Assembly: GCA_018268315.1 (NCBI GenBank)
Contig: JAFDWU010000002.1
Span: 473,153 to 537,152 of the forward strand
Source of the DNA: Armatimonadota bacterium
Lineage (GTDB): Bacteria; Armatimonadota; Fimbriimonadia; Fimbriimonadales; Fimbriimonadaceae
Length of the DNA stretch: 64,000 nucleotides
Direction: 5' to 3'
This document shows, piece by piece, positions 44,001-51,326 of the stretch (position 1 is the first letter of the stretch; each line of letters starts with the position of its first letter). Position numbers and translations under genes: made by a program. The notes beneath the pieces were generated by a model. That model had not been told where the DNA came from and searched no databases. It was given only the letters and a program-made list of their open reading frames with translations.

Positions 44001-44197
44001 ACGATCCCCGCGCGGCTGGTGAGGCGACGGGCAAAACCGCTGCCGCTCATGTCCGATGTCCACAGATCTCCGCCGTAAACAAACACAAGCTGATTTCCGT
44101 TTACAGCCGGGTGCCGAAGAAGTTTTAAACTTTCAGCTTGGCTGTACGCTGTTGAAAGGGCAAAAAGGCCAGCAAGGCCGAGGGCTCTCAGATTCAA
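41015..44197 (-). CDS. Exported tricorn-type S41 protease, paralog B
   Basis: This 1060-residue protein aligns throughout with paralog A immediately downstream: signal peptide (ending AYSQAE), two propellers, PDZ, and S41 core with Ser947 in AGSGGDMFPW, Ser723-His724 in GTSHAYV, and ENNGVEPDIDVDA. The full tricorn tetrad environment is kept here. The insert in the first propeller-to-PDZ region (PAATPAAEPPKSKD) is Pro/Ala-rich and absent in A. It starts at a TTG with GGAGG seven bases upstream. Each gene has its own terminator, so they look like a tandem duplication with separate control. Confidence 0.9.
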   Translation of the reverse strand: MNLRALGLAGLFALSTAYSQAESLKLLRHPAVNGNQLVFVYGGDLWTSDMSGSGFARRLTSRAGIVAYPRFSPDGKWLAFTAAYDGAQNVYVMPAEGGEPRRVTFDPEPDEVAGWTPDGKIAYRSIHGSFTNRQARLWTIDPKVGGAQPTSIIEFGEGSFSPDGSRVAYNRQLSDRFNWRRYRGGSQGVISIYDLKNNTYHELNHERENSWRPMWVGKDIYYLSDKSLNTVNLYKFDSSNGQTKQLTNFNDHDMKWAQTDGQNIVFERNGGVYTYAIGSGAVTEVSPKVASDEVTARPYFRRMGNELTALAISPSGARVAAVARGMIFSIPAKAGETRVIYSHPGSRAKNVQYSPDGKQVAFLSDESGSYQIHTMSPNGGDVKKVSNHTGAAIDNFGWSPDGKSILISDIQNHLVLLDVASGAETEVMKTDYGFGPTDISPDSKWIAITAATDSSKSAIFLYDVANKKLTQVSEGYFSDGGASFDQNGKYLYFVSARTVHPTRGGDPQISIDSLGERIYMIPLAKDATNPLNPPADDEASAPAATPAAEPPKSKDMKVDLDGIQDRVAALPIPPGEYGQTLGGKDGVIYVSNGTITKFDLATKQSTPIIPLSPEISVNPTFTKIAYLAPGKQLCVTDVHPNITPGEGKVDTGGVSAMIDPRAEWKQMFWEAWRYEKDHFYDKNMLGMDWKAIGDNYASLLPQVRHRSDLNYLLGMLIGELGTSHAYVSGGEVAPVPNPVPIGQLGADFAWEGDHAKFAHILHGFGYEEATRGPLGELGVNVKDGEYLLAIDGNPVTRVTPPESLLLGKADRQVTLTVNSKPSMDGARKVVVKPIASEVKLRYADWIETNRKLVDKLSGGKIAYMHVPDTAEEGIVEFTKAYYSQPNKEALIVDERFNGGGYIPTFFIEKLQRQAIAGAVVRNSGPFITPQFQIPGPKVMLVNGYAGSGGDMFPWLFRENKLGPLMGTRTWGGLVGISGGVELIDGGNVTAPEFGLFDFRTGKWIAENNGVEPDIDVDARPDLMAKGQDPQLEQAVKYLLDQLQKQGTRKLILPKFPKVGK

Positions 44198-44392
44198 ATT
44201 AGTTCCTCCAGAATAGCAAGGACTCTAAGTTACCAAATTCAAAACTGACAGTGTTGGGACCATGTACGAAATTGCTACACACGACGCGCTTTTCTGGCGT
44301 CCTCCGAATTCACCTCGTCGGATCATCGCTACCGCATAGTTTCGTTACCGCCACTAAACCGGCGCGTATGCTTCACGGGGTAAAAAGTTGGC

Positions 44393-45418
44393 ATGCTTAT
44401 CGCAGCCATCCTTCTCCTCCATGCCGCTGAACCCGCCAAGCCTGTGGCAGACATCGCCGGAGAGACCCATCTCTCCAACGTGCGCCAGCTAACCTTTGGC
44501 GGTCAGAACGCAGAGGCGTACTGGAATGTGAAGGGCGATAAATTTTGCTTCCAGGCCCGCTACCCCGGCTACCCGGATGAGCAAATCTTCACTCTGCCGA
44601 TAAGCGGAGGAACTCCCACACTCATCAGCACCGGTAAAGGCCGATGCACTTGCAGCTACTACCTGCCTGGCGATAAGGAAATCATCTTTAGCAGCACCCA
44701 CGCCACCCAGCCGGGGCCACAGCCACCAGTCGATTACTCGAAGGGTTATGTGTGGATGGTGAATCCGAATTACGCGATGTACAAAGCAAAACCGGATGGC
44801 AGCGGGTTAAAGCCGGTAATCGTCAAACCGGGCGCTTACGTTGCGGAAACAACCGTCGCGCCAAATGGTAAGTACATGGTATGGACGAGTGATTTCGAGG
44901 GCGACCTGGAGATTTACCGCAGTAACTTGAACGGCAAGAATGTTAAACGCCTTACTCATGAAGTGGGCTATGACGGCGGCCCGTTCGTTAGCTGGGATAG
45001 CAAGAAGATTGTTTACCGCCGGGACGTGCTTGACACACCCGAGCAGGTTGAAGACTACAAGTCTCTGCTGAAGCAGCACCTCGTCCGCCCCACCCACATG
45101 GAAATTTGGGTGATGGACGCGGACGGCTCCAACAAGAAGAAGTTGACCGACCTGCCCGGCGCAAGCTTTGCACCGTTCATGCATCCGAACGGAAAGAAGA
45201 TCATCTTCAGCTCAAACTGGATGAATCCGCACGGCCGCGCGTTCGAGCTCTATACGATCGATATTGATGGCAAGAACTTGGAGCGCATCACCTACAGCAA
45301 CGATTTCAACAGCTTCGCGATGTTCACACGGGACGGGAAGAAGATTATCTGGGCTTCAAATCGATACAATAAGGAACCGCGCGAAACAAATATCTTCGTG
45401 GCTGATTGGAAAGACTAA
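44393..45418 (+). CDS. Exported PD40/TolB-type beta-propeller protein
   Basis: This 341-residue protein has a signal peptide (about 1-13) and repeated TolB/PD40 blades: VRQLTFGGQNAEAYWN, 'IYRSNLNGKNVKRLTHEVG', 'IWVMDADGSNKKKLTDLPG', 'LYTIDIDGKNLERITYSND'. Such propellers often accompany DPP-type peptidases; here it is divergent from two tricorn-like proteases that carry similar propellers, which hints at a shared role in protein turnover. It has no catalytic domain. The 195-base gap before it shows no gene and must hold divergent promoters. Its stop overlaps the stop of the convergent regulator. Confidence 0.8.
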   Translation: MLIAAILLLHAAEPAKPVADIAGETHLSNVRQLTFGGQNAEAYWNVKGDKFCFQARYPGYPDEQIFTLPISGGTPTLISTGKGRCTCSYYLPGDKEIIFSSTHATQPGPQPPVDYSKGYVWMVNPNYAMYKAKPDGSGLKPVIVKPGAYVAETTVAPNGKYMVWTSDFEGDLEIYRSNLNGKNVKRLTHEVGYDGGPFVSWDSKKIVYRRDVLDTPEQVEDYKSLLKQHLVRPTHMEIWVMDADGSNKKKLTDLPGASFAPFMHPNGKKIIFSSNWMNPHGRAFELYTIDIDGKNLERITYSNDFNSFAMFTRDGKKIIWASNRYNKEPRETNIFVADWKD

Positions 45419-46098
45419 GGCTTCTCCACCTTCAGGCTCCGTACGATGCAGGTAGCAAAAACCCCTTCCTTCGTGCTCATTGCGCTTAAGGTTGCGGCAA
45501 CCAGGAATTCGGTTCCATCCTTGCGCAAGCCGTAAGTTGCCAGGTGCTGCCCCATCCGGCGCTTCACCGGCCGAGAGTCGTACTCGTTGCGGTGTTCGGC
45601 GTGCACCTGCCTCAGTCTCTCAGGAACAAGTTGGTCCACATGCAAATTCAACAGCTCGTCTTTCGAATACCCGAAAAGGGACTCCGCCTCGTGGTTCGCC
45701 AGCCTGATGTAACCTTCTTGATCGACGAGGAGGATGGCGTCCGGCGCAGTCTCGATAAGACCGCGAAAGAAGTCAAGGATGCCCTTCAGCCTCTTCGCGT
45801 TCCGTGAGTGCTCAGCAACTTCGGCTAGCAAGCGCTGATTATCTTCGCGGAGGGATTCGACGACTTTGGCCGCCTCTTCCTTGAGATATTTGGCGACGAG
45901 TTCCGTGCGGCTAAGCGGCCCGAACTTCAATCGAATTCGGCCCCAGTAGGTGCCGACGGTGGCGAGCCCGATGCCAAGCTCCTTGGCAATTGCTTGATCA
46001 GTTAGGCCGCGCTCGGCGAGAAGCAGCAACTGTTTTTCGCGCGGCGAAAGTCCATCGCCAATGAGCGCATCTTCACTTCCTGCTACCTCGCGCCTCAC
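45415..46098 (-). CDS. Helix-turn-helix (LuxR-type) regulator with C-terminal PAS domain
   Basis: This 227-residue protein has a LuxR/GerE DNA-binding domain at the N-terminus (LSPREKQLLLLAERGLTDQA followed by IAKELGIGLATVGTYWGRIR), a coiled coil (about 70-105, KVVESLREDNQRLLAEVAEHS), and a PAS domain (about 107-225, LIETAPDAILLVDQEGYIRLAN ... FGYSKDELLNLHVDQLVP). This is the reverse of the usual sensor-then-HTH order. The GTG start has no clear ribosome binding site. Ligand and targets are unknown. Confidence 0.82.
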   Translation of the reverse strand: MRREVAGSEDALIGDGLSPREKQLLLLAERGLTDQAIAKELGIGLATVGTYWGRIRLKFGPLSRTELVAKYLKEEAAKVVESLREDNQRLLAEVAEHSRNAKRLKGILDFFRGLIETAPDAILLVDQEGYIRLANHEAESLFGYSKDELLNLHVDQLVPERLRQVHAEHRNEYDSRPVKRRMGQHLATYGLRKDGTEFLVAATLSAMSTKEGVFATCIVRSLKVEKP

Positions 46099-46292
46099 GG
46101 GACAAGGTTACCGCTTAACGCGAATGCAGGACCACGATTTGAACTTCGCCTCTCACTGTGCAATTACCGGTAGTAGCTTACGAAATGGGAATCGATGACG
46201 CGGAAACCAAGGACTCTCCAAGCCTCTGGCAGCGAGCAGAATTAGGTTGTCCATTGAGAGACTTTCAGCCTCTAAATGGAAGGAGAAATACA

Positions 46293-46715
46293 ATGCTACT
46301 TACCAGACTTGCCCCAGAGAGGGCTCGTGCATTTGAGCACTTCAGCAAAATGATGGAGGAGATTTTCAGCAACGATCTCCGAGGTCCCTGGATGCCGAAT
46401 GTCGACGTGAAGGAGACGGATAAAGAAGTCATCTTCATCGCCGAGTTACCTGGTCTAGAGCAGAAGGACGTTGAGGTTGAGCTGAACGGCGACATCTTGA
46501 CGATCCACGGAAGCCGCGAGTTCAACAAGGAAGAACGCAAAGAAGATTACGTTCGAATCGAGAGGAACTACGGCAGCTTCCACCGATCGTTTACACTTGA
46601 AATGCCGGTGAAGCCAGACGCCATTTCTGCCACGTTTAAGAACGGCGTGCTTACCGTGACTCTTCCAAAAGTTGAGGGAGCAATCCCCAAGAAGATTCAC
46701 GTGAAGCAGGGCTAA
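46293..46715 (+). CDS. Hsp20 / alpha-crystallin small heat-shock protein
   Basis: This 140-residue chaperone holds unfolding proteins in an ATP-independent way. The alpha-crystallin domain spans about 40-130: VDVKETDKEVIFIAELPGL, 'DVEVELNGDILTIHG', 'YGSFHRSFTLEMPV', 'ATFKNGVLTVTLPKVE'. The C-terminus lacks a clear IXI motif. The ATG at 46293 has AAGGAG (46280-46285) seven bases upstream, which rules out a 45-residue upstream extension. TCTCC in the leader (about 46215) could pair with the ribosome binding site, as in heat-sensing leaders, but this is only suggestive. Confidence 0.92.
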   Translation: MLLTRLAPERARAFEHFSKMMEEIFSNDLRGPWMPNVDVKETDKEVIFIAELPGLEQKDVEVELNGDILTIHGSREFNKEERKEDYVRIERNYGSFHRSFTLEMPVKPDAISATFKNGVLTVTLPKVEGAIPKKIHVKQG

Positions 46716-46724
46716 TCCTTATGG

Positions 46725-46759
46725 GCGGCAGCGTATGCGTGGCCACGCATCGCTGCCGC
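46725..46759 (+). terminator. Terminator hairpin of hsp20
   Basis: GCGGCAGCG and CGCTGCCGC flank an inner palindrome ATGCGTGG/CCACGCAT with a single bulged T, giving a 17-bp stem with almost no loop. It starts 10 bases after the hsp20 stop and lacks a T-run. Confidence 0.55.
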
Positions 46760-46803
46760 TCACTCTTCATCGGTGGCCATCAGGCTCAGAAAGGCAAATC
46801 AAG

Positions 46804-47391
46804 ATGGAAGATCACCGGATTCTCGTTCTCTACGGTACAAGCCAGGGCCAAACACGAAAGATTGCCCAGCATGTAAAGGCCTATCTTGCCGAGCGTGGGT
46901 TGGCTGCCGACATCTACAGCACCAACGAATTGCCGCCTGCATTGGACGTCGACACTTACCAAGCGTACGTCCTTGCCGATCCTGTCTACATGCACAAACA
47001 TCAGAAGGAACTGGTGGCGATCGCCAAGCAGCACGCAAGCCACCTTAACACTGTCCCTACCGCATTCCTTTCAGTCAGCCTCACCGCGGCCCACTCCGAT
47101 CCTACAAGTCGGGCCACGGTTCAAAAGTGCATCGATGAATTTGTAGAAGAAACCGGTTGGAAGCCGACGATGGTCGCACCAGTTGCGGGCGCTCTTTCGT
47201 ACACCAAATACGGATTCTTTATGCGAATGATCATGAAACGGATTGCTGCGAAAGAGGGGAACTCAACCGATACGTCTCGAGACCACGAATTGACAGACTG
47301 GCAAGCGCTTGATCGCTTCCTTGCTGACTTTGTGCAGCAACTGCCTACGCCCAAACAGGGTAAACCTGAACTGAGCGTGGGTCAAGTTTGA
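46804..47391 (+). CDS. hemG: HemG-type flavodoxin, probable protoporphyrinogen/coproporphyrinogen dehydrogenase
   Basis: This 195-residue protein begins like long-chain flavodoxins (ILVLYGTSQGQTRKIAQHV, the FMN phosphate loop) and shares the HemG-specific stretches HASHLNTVPTAFLSVSLTAA, 'VAGALSYTKYGFFMRMIMKRIA' and TDTSRDHELTDW. E. coli HemG oxidises protoporphyrinogen IX using quinone, without oxygen. This genome also has a HemY-type oxygen-dependent enzyme, so HemG here may serve under low oxygen. The ATG at 46804 starts the homologous region. Its stop overlaps the TTG of the next gene. A generic flavodoxin role cannot be excluded. Confidence 0.78.
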   Translation: MEDHRILVLYGTSQGQTRKIAQHVKAYLAERGLAADIYSTNELPPALDVDTYQAYVLADPVYMHKHQKELVAIAKQHASHLNTVPTAFLSVSLTAAHSDPTSRATVQKCIDEFVEETGWKPTMVAPVAGALSYTKYGFFMRMIMKRIAAKEGNSTDTSRDHELTDWQALDRFLADFVQQLPTPKQGKPELSVGQV

Positions 47392-48668
47392 GCAGTCCGG
47401 TTTCAGCCCAAGAAGCGGTTAAGTCGATCAAGAGCGGCGACCGCGTGTATATTCACGGAATTGCTGCCCCGCCGCAGGCTCTCATTGCTGCAATGGTGGA
47501 GCGCGCTCCCGAGCTTCGCGAAGTCGAAATCACCCATCTCCATACCGATGGCATCGCTCCCTATGCGTCCCCCGAAATGGAAGGGCACTTCCGGCTGAAC
47601 GCGCTGTTTGTAGGAGGCAATTGCCGAGAAGCGGTGAACGCAGGGCGGGCGGACTACATCCCCATGTTCCTCAGCGAGGTTCCCGCGCTCTTGCGAAGCG
47701 GAGCGATGCCTCTCGACGTGGCCCTCATTCAAGTTTCGCCACCCGATCAGCACGGCTTCTGCACCCTCGGAGTGTCGGTTGAGGCAACGCTCGCTGCCGT
47801 TCAATCCGCCAAGACAGTAATCGCGCAAGTGAACCGAAGGATGCCTCGAACACATGGAGACGGCTTCATTCACGTCAGCCATATCAAGGCAATGGTGGAG
47901 CAAGATGCCGAGCTATTTGAGGTCCCTATGGCGGCCGCATCCTCACTCGAAACCCAGATCGGCCTAAACTGTGCCGCTCTCATCGAAGACGGCGCCACGC
48001 TTCAGATGGGAATCGGCGCAATTCCAAATGCCGTCCTTGGCGCTTTGACTGACCATAAGGATCTGGGCGTCCATTCGGAGATGATCTCCGATGGCATCAT
48101 CCCACTCATCAAGAAAGGCGTCATCAACGGCGTGAAAAAGCAGCGGCATCCCGGCAAGATCGTCGCCGGCTTCGTGTACGGCACCCGTGCGCTTTACGAT
48201 TTTGTCGACGACAACCCGTCTGTCGTGCTTCTTGACATCGGCTACGTGAACGATACGAGCATCATCCGCCGAAACCCAAAAGTTGCGGCGATCAACAGTG
48301 CGATTGAGGTGGATATCACCGGCCAAGTCTGCGCAGATTCGATCGGTGACCGTATCTATTCTGGTGTTGGAGGCCAGATGGACTTCATCCGAGGTGCATC
48401 GCTATCCGAAGGTGGTAAGCCGATTATCGCCCTGCCATCGACCACCAGCCGCGGTCAGTCGCGAATCGTTACCGAATTGCAGCCGGGCGCGGGAGTGGTT
48501 ACCACAAGGGCGCACGTACACCATGTCGTCACCGAGTACGGAGCAGCCAACCTTTACGGGAAGAACCTGCGGCAACGAGCCAAAGCGATGATCGAAATTG
48601 CCCATCCCGACCACCGAGAAGCTCTCGAGCAGGAAGCCCGAAAGCGCTTCGGCCAAGTCATCTGGTAG
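47388..48668 (+). CDS. Acetyl-CoA hydrolase/transferase family CoA-transferase (4-hydroxybutyrate CoA-transferase-like)
   Basis: This 426-residue protein has the class I CoA-transferase layout: VYIHGIAAPPQALIAAM in the N-terminal domain, GIGAIPNAVLGALTDHKDLG, the catalytic Glu in GVHSEMISDG, and GVGGQMDFIRGA with SRIVTELQPGAGVVTTR near the end. Members act on acetyl-, butyryl- or 4-hydroxybutyryl-CoA; the substrate here is unresolved. It is coupled by TTGA overlap to the HemG-type gene, an unusual partner. Confidence 0.88.
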   Translation: MSSPVSAQEAVKSIKSGDRVYIHGIAAPPQALIAAMVERAPELREVEITHLHTDGIAPYASPEMEGHFRLNALFVGGNCREAVNAGRADYIPMFLSEVPALLRSGAMPLDVALIQVSPPDQHGFCTLGVSVEATLAAVQSAKTVIAQVNRRMPRTHGDGFIHVSHIKAMVEQDAELFEVPMAAASSLETQIGLNCAALIEDGATLQMGIGAIPNAVLGALTDHKDLGVHSEMISDGIIPLIKKGVINGVKKQRHPGKIVAGFVYGTRALYDFVDDNPSVVLLDIGYVNDTSIIRRNPKVAAINSAIEVDITGQVCADSIGDRIYSGVGGQMDFIRGASLSEGGKPIIALPSTTSRGQSRIVTELQPGAGVVTTRAHVHHVVTEYGAANLYGKNLRQRAKAMIEIAHPDHREALEQEARKRFGQVIW

Positions 48669-48671
48669 CCG

Positions 48672-49448
48672 CTAGCGAGCGGTGTAGCCGCCGTCAATAA
48701 TCAGCTCGGAACCGGTAACGAACTTCGATTCGCTTGAAGCCAGGTAGAGGACCCCGTAAGCAATGTCATCCGGGTCACCCATATGGCCGAGAGGATGAAG
48801 ACCACCGATGGCCTTCTTGCCTGCTTCAACATCTCCCTTCGACTTCAGGAAATTCTCGACCATCGGAGTCCAAATAAACCCCGGATGGATTGAATTAACC
48901 CGAATACCGTAGCTTGCGTAAAGCATGGCGTCGGTCTTCGTCATCAGCCGAACTGCGCCCTTGGAGGCGTGATACGGAGGAGCGTCGGCGGCACCGATTA
49001 GGCCGTAGATGGAGGACATGTTAATGATGCTGCCCCTTTTGGCTTTCATCATTTGCGGCAGAACGTGCTTTGTGCAGAAGAAGACGCCCTTGACGTTAAC
49101 GTTCATCAGGCGGTCCCACTCTTCCGAAGTCACTTCATGGGTCGGCTTATCCGCTCCAGAAATACCGGCGTTGTTAACCAGGATGGAGATTGAGCCGTAC
49201 TTCGCCTTAACTTGCTCCATCACCGCCGTTACCTCGGCTTCATCAGAAACATCCAGGTGCCAATACGTTGCTTCGCCGCCTTGCTGATGAATCTCCTTTA
49301 CAAGGGCAGCGCCTTCTTTATCGAGGACGTCGGTTACGGCGATCATCGCCCCCTCGTTCGCCAGCATCAGGGCGCACGCTCGGCCAATGCCAAGCGATGC
49401 TCCGGTGATGACAGCAACTTCGCCTCTAACTCTTCCGCTGGGACTCAT
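48672..49448 (-). CDS. Short-chain dehydrogenase/reductase (SDR)
   Basis: This 258-residue classical SDR has the cofactor motif TGASLGIG (GxxxGxG), an Asp after strand 2 (VTDVLDK) pointing to NAD(H), NNAG, the catalytic Ser in NMSSIYG and the YHASK Tyr/Lys pair, and ends SELIIDGGYTAR, typical of the FabG/BDH group. GGAAGG lies about 10 bases before the ATG. The substrate is not determinable. It converges on the CoA-transferase gene, three bases apart. Confidence 0.9.
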   Translation of the reverse strand: MSPSGRVRGEVAVITGASLGIGRACALMLANEGAMIAVTDVLDKEGAALVKEIHQQGGEATYWHLDVSDEAEVTAVMEQVKAKYGSISILVNNAGISGADKPTHEVTSEEWDRLMNVNVKGVFFCTKHVLPQMMKAKRGSIINMSSIYGLIGAADAPPYHASKGAVRLMTKTDAMLYASYGIRVNSIHPGFIWTPMVENFLKSKGDVEAGKKAIGGLHPLGHMGDPDDIAYGVLYLASSESKFVTGSELIIDGGYTAR

Positions 49449-49455
49449 GGTTCAG

Positions 49456-49647
49456 TTACCTTCCGATATTCGGATTGAAATTGCGGAGATCATCGCTCCT
49501 GCTGCCCGGTTTGAAGTCCTGAATATCGGGCTGGTCAGTTTGCGGTTTAGGTTCGTGAGCATTCGCTTTGCGCTCGGCGACTGCCTTATGCATCTTTTCT
49601 AATTTGTGGTCTTTGCGCTGGCCACCCTTCTTACGGTTGTGTGCCAT
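49456..49647 (-). CDS. Small basic hypothetical protein
   Basis: This 63-residue Lys/Arg/His-rich protein (AHNRKKGGQRKDHKLEKMH... followed by an Asp/Pro/Asn-rich tail) has no membrane segment. It ends eight bases before the SDR start and could share its transcript. No family recognised; the composition is nucleic-acid-binding-like. Confidence 0.5.
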   Translation of the reverse strand: MAHNRKKGGQRKDHKLEKMHKAVAERKANAHEPKPQTDQPDIQDFKPGSRSDDLRNFNPNIGR

Positions 49648-49707
49648 ACCCTAAGTATCACAGCTTTTTGGAGTCTACAAGGTAGGGACTTCCAGGGACA
49701 ATCCTGC

Positions 49708-50430
49708 TTAGGATTTGCTAAGAACTGCCATCAAGTCGATACCGCTGCGGGCGAATATCTCAACGTCAAACTGAAGGCCTGCCTCTCGGCGTACTCCCGT
49801 CATCATCTCAAGGAATTCGAGTTCGGTCCAGACATGGAAGTGGATGCTTTCCTTGATCTTCATCATGTCGCGTACCCTCGTTTGGACTTCCTCTTCGTTC
49901 TTGATGTGCATCACCAAGCGAACCCACTCCTCGTAGTGGCTTTGGCAACTGGATGCTCCGCCATCCTCATGATCCTTTAGCAAGTGGGCAAAGTCTGTGA
50001 CCGGACGGTCAATGTCGAACGTGAATCGCTTGTCCGGAACCACTAAGAATAGGCGCCCGCCGGGCCGAAGCACACGCATAAAGTGTTTGAGGGTGCGAAT
50101 CGGATCCTCGGTGTGCTCCAGCATATGGCTGGCGATGATGAAATCCTGGGAGGAGTCGCCAACCGTGCCTAATGTCTCGCCGTCATCCACGATGTCGACT
50201 GGGACAACGTCTGCCGCCGGCACGTCGGGGTAATCCTTCAGCAGTTCTTCGCGCGGATGGCGATCCACATAGCGCACGGTTGCCTTGGATGAGACCGGCA
50301 TCGGGTTGTGCAGCGCGCCAATCTCGATTCCCTCACCCTTCAAGTAGGTGGATGCAAGCACTGGACGGGTGAAGTTCTCAAACCGCGCTAAGCGGGCGAT
50401 GAGTTCGGCGCGGCGGGACCTCTTGGGCAC
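49708..50430 (-). CDS. Class I SAM-dependent methyltransferase
   Basis: This 240-residue protein begins with a GEGIEIGALHNPMPV motif (a variant of motif I), then VRYVDRHPREE, SQDFIIASHMLEHTEDPIRTLKHF, LRPGGRLFLVVPDKRFTFD, of the Methyltransf_11/23 type often linked to sugar or lipid modification. GTG start. The acceptor is unknown. Confidence 0.78.
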   Translation of the reverse strand: MPKRSRRAELIARLARFENFTRPVLASTYLKGEGIEIGALHNPMPVSSKATVRYVDRHPREELLKDYPDVPAADVVPVDIVDDGETLGTVGDSSQDFIIASHMLEHTEDPIRTLKHFMRVLRPGGRLFLVVPDKRFTFDIDRPVTDFAHLLKDHEDGGASSCQSHYEEWVRLVMHIKNEEEVQTRVRDMMKIKESIHFHVWTELEFLEMMTGVRREAGLQFDVEIFARSGIDLMAVLSKS

Positions 50431-50508
50431 GTTGCATTTTAGCAGGCACTCGTCCTGAAGCGGACCTTGGTCTTATACATTGAACCACTTCAGTGTAGGA
50501 TGAGAGTA

Positions 50509-51282
50509 ATGCAGTGCGTCCTGGCTTCTTGCAGCGTCGGCGGCGAGGGCGGTTTTGCCGCCCAGAAAGCTGTTTACGGTCGGAAGCTTGTAACACCCCC
50601 TAGCTCCCACGCAATGGCCTATCTGTGCTTAGTTGAAAAAGGGTGCTTCACGGAAACGACGCCGCATGGAACGACGGTGCGACGGGCAGGCGGCGTGCAC
50701 TTTCATCCCCCGCATGAATTGAACGATGGCGCAATTGGAGAGGAAGACCTCTACGTTATCAGCGTGGGTATTCCTGCTACACGCTATAGAGATCTTAAGC
50801 TCAGCGCTGAACCCTTTCAAGAGATTAATAGCGGCATTCTTCCGTTGCTGATTCGGCAGATCGAAGCCCATCTGGATTCCAGCACGAAGCATGCGCAATC
50901 CGTCATCGAGGCCAAAGTTGCTGGGCTCTTTGATGAATTCTCAAAAACATTCCGCGGCCAAGCGCCACGCGAGCCGGATTGGCTTGAGGAGGCTAAGCGA
51001 TTGTTGGAGCGAGGCGTTTCGGTTTCGGATGTTGCGAGCCGATGCGAGATTCATCCTGCATCTTTCGCGCGGTCGTTCCGAAGGTGGACTCACTGCAAAC
51101 CCAACGAATATGCGAAGTTATACATGCTCACACGCGCGAGAAAGATGCTGCATGAAGACAATTGCAAGCTCGGAGAGGTTGCTTTGGAAGCTGGATTTTG
51201 CGATCAAAGCCACTTCACCCGCGAGTTTCGCAAGCACTTTGGCGCACCGCCATCTAAGTATCGCTTGCAGAGACTGCGCTGA
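50509..51282 (+). CDS. AraC-family transcriptional regulator
   Basis: The C-terminal 100 residues form an AraC double helix-turn-helix: SVSDVASRCEIHPASFARSF, then KLGEVALEAGFCDQSHFTREFRKHFGAPPSKYR. The N-terminal part is a cupin-like sensor (FTETTPHGTTVRRAGGVHFHPPHE). I take ATG 50509 as start because GGA sits about 8 bases upstream; an ATG at 50500 and a TTG at 50467 are in-frame alternatives. The inducer is unknown; the beta-lactamase-fold gene downstream is a candidate target. Confidence 0.85.
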   Translation: MQCVLASCSVGGEGGFAAQKAVYGRKLVTPPSSHAMAYLCLVEKGCFTETTPHGTTVRRAGGVHFHPPHELNDGAIGEEDLYVISVGIPATRYRDLKLSAEPFQEINSGILPLLIRQIEAHLDSSTKHAQSVIEAKVAGLFDEFSKTFRGQAPREPDWLEEAKRLLERGVSVSDVASRCEIHPASFARSFRRWTHCKPNEYAKLYMLTRARKMLHEDNCKLGEVALEAGFCDQSHFTREFRKHFGAPPSKYRLQRLR

Positions 51283-51326
51283 TTCCGTTATAGAAACTGT
51301 GCGCGCAATTCGGCATCAATAGGCTT

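Noticed and set aside
46158-46292. 45-residue N-terminal extension of Hsp20
   Set aside because: A strong AAGGAG sits seven bases before the ATG at 46293, and the extension has no similarity to small heat-shock proteins.
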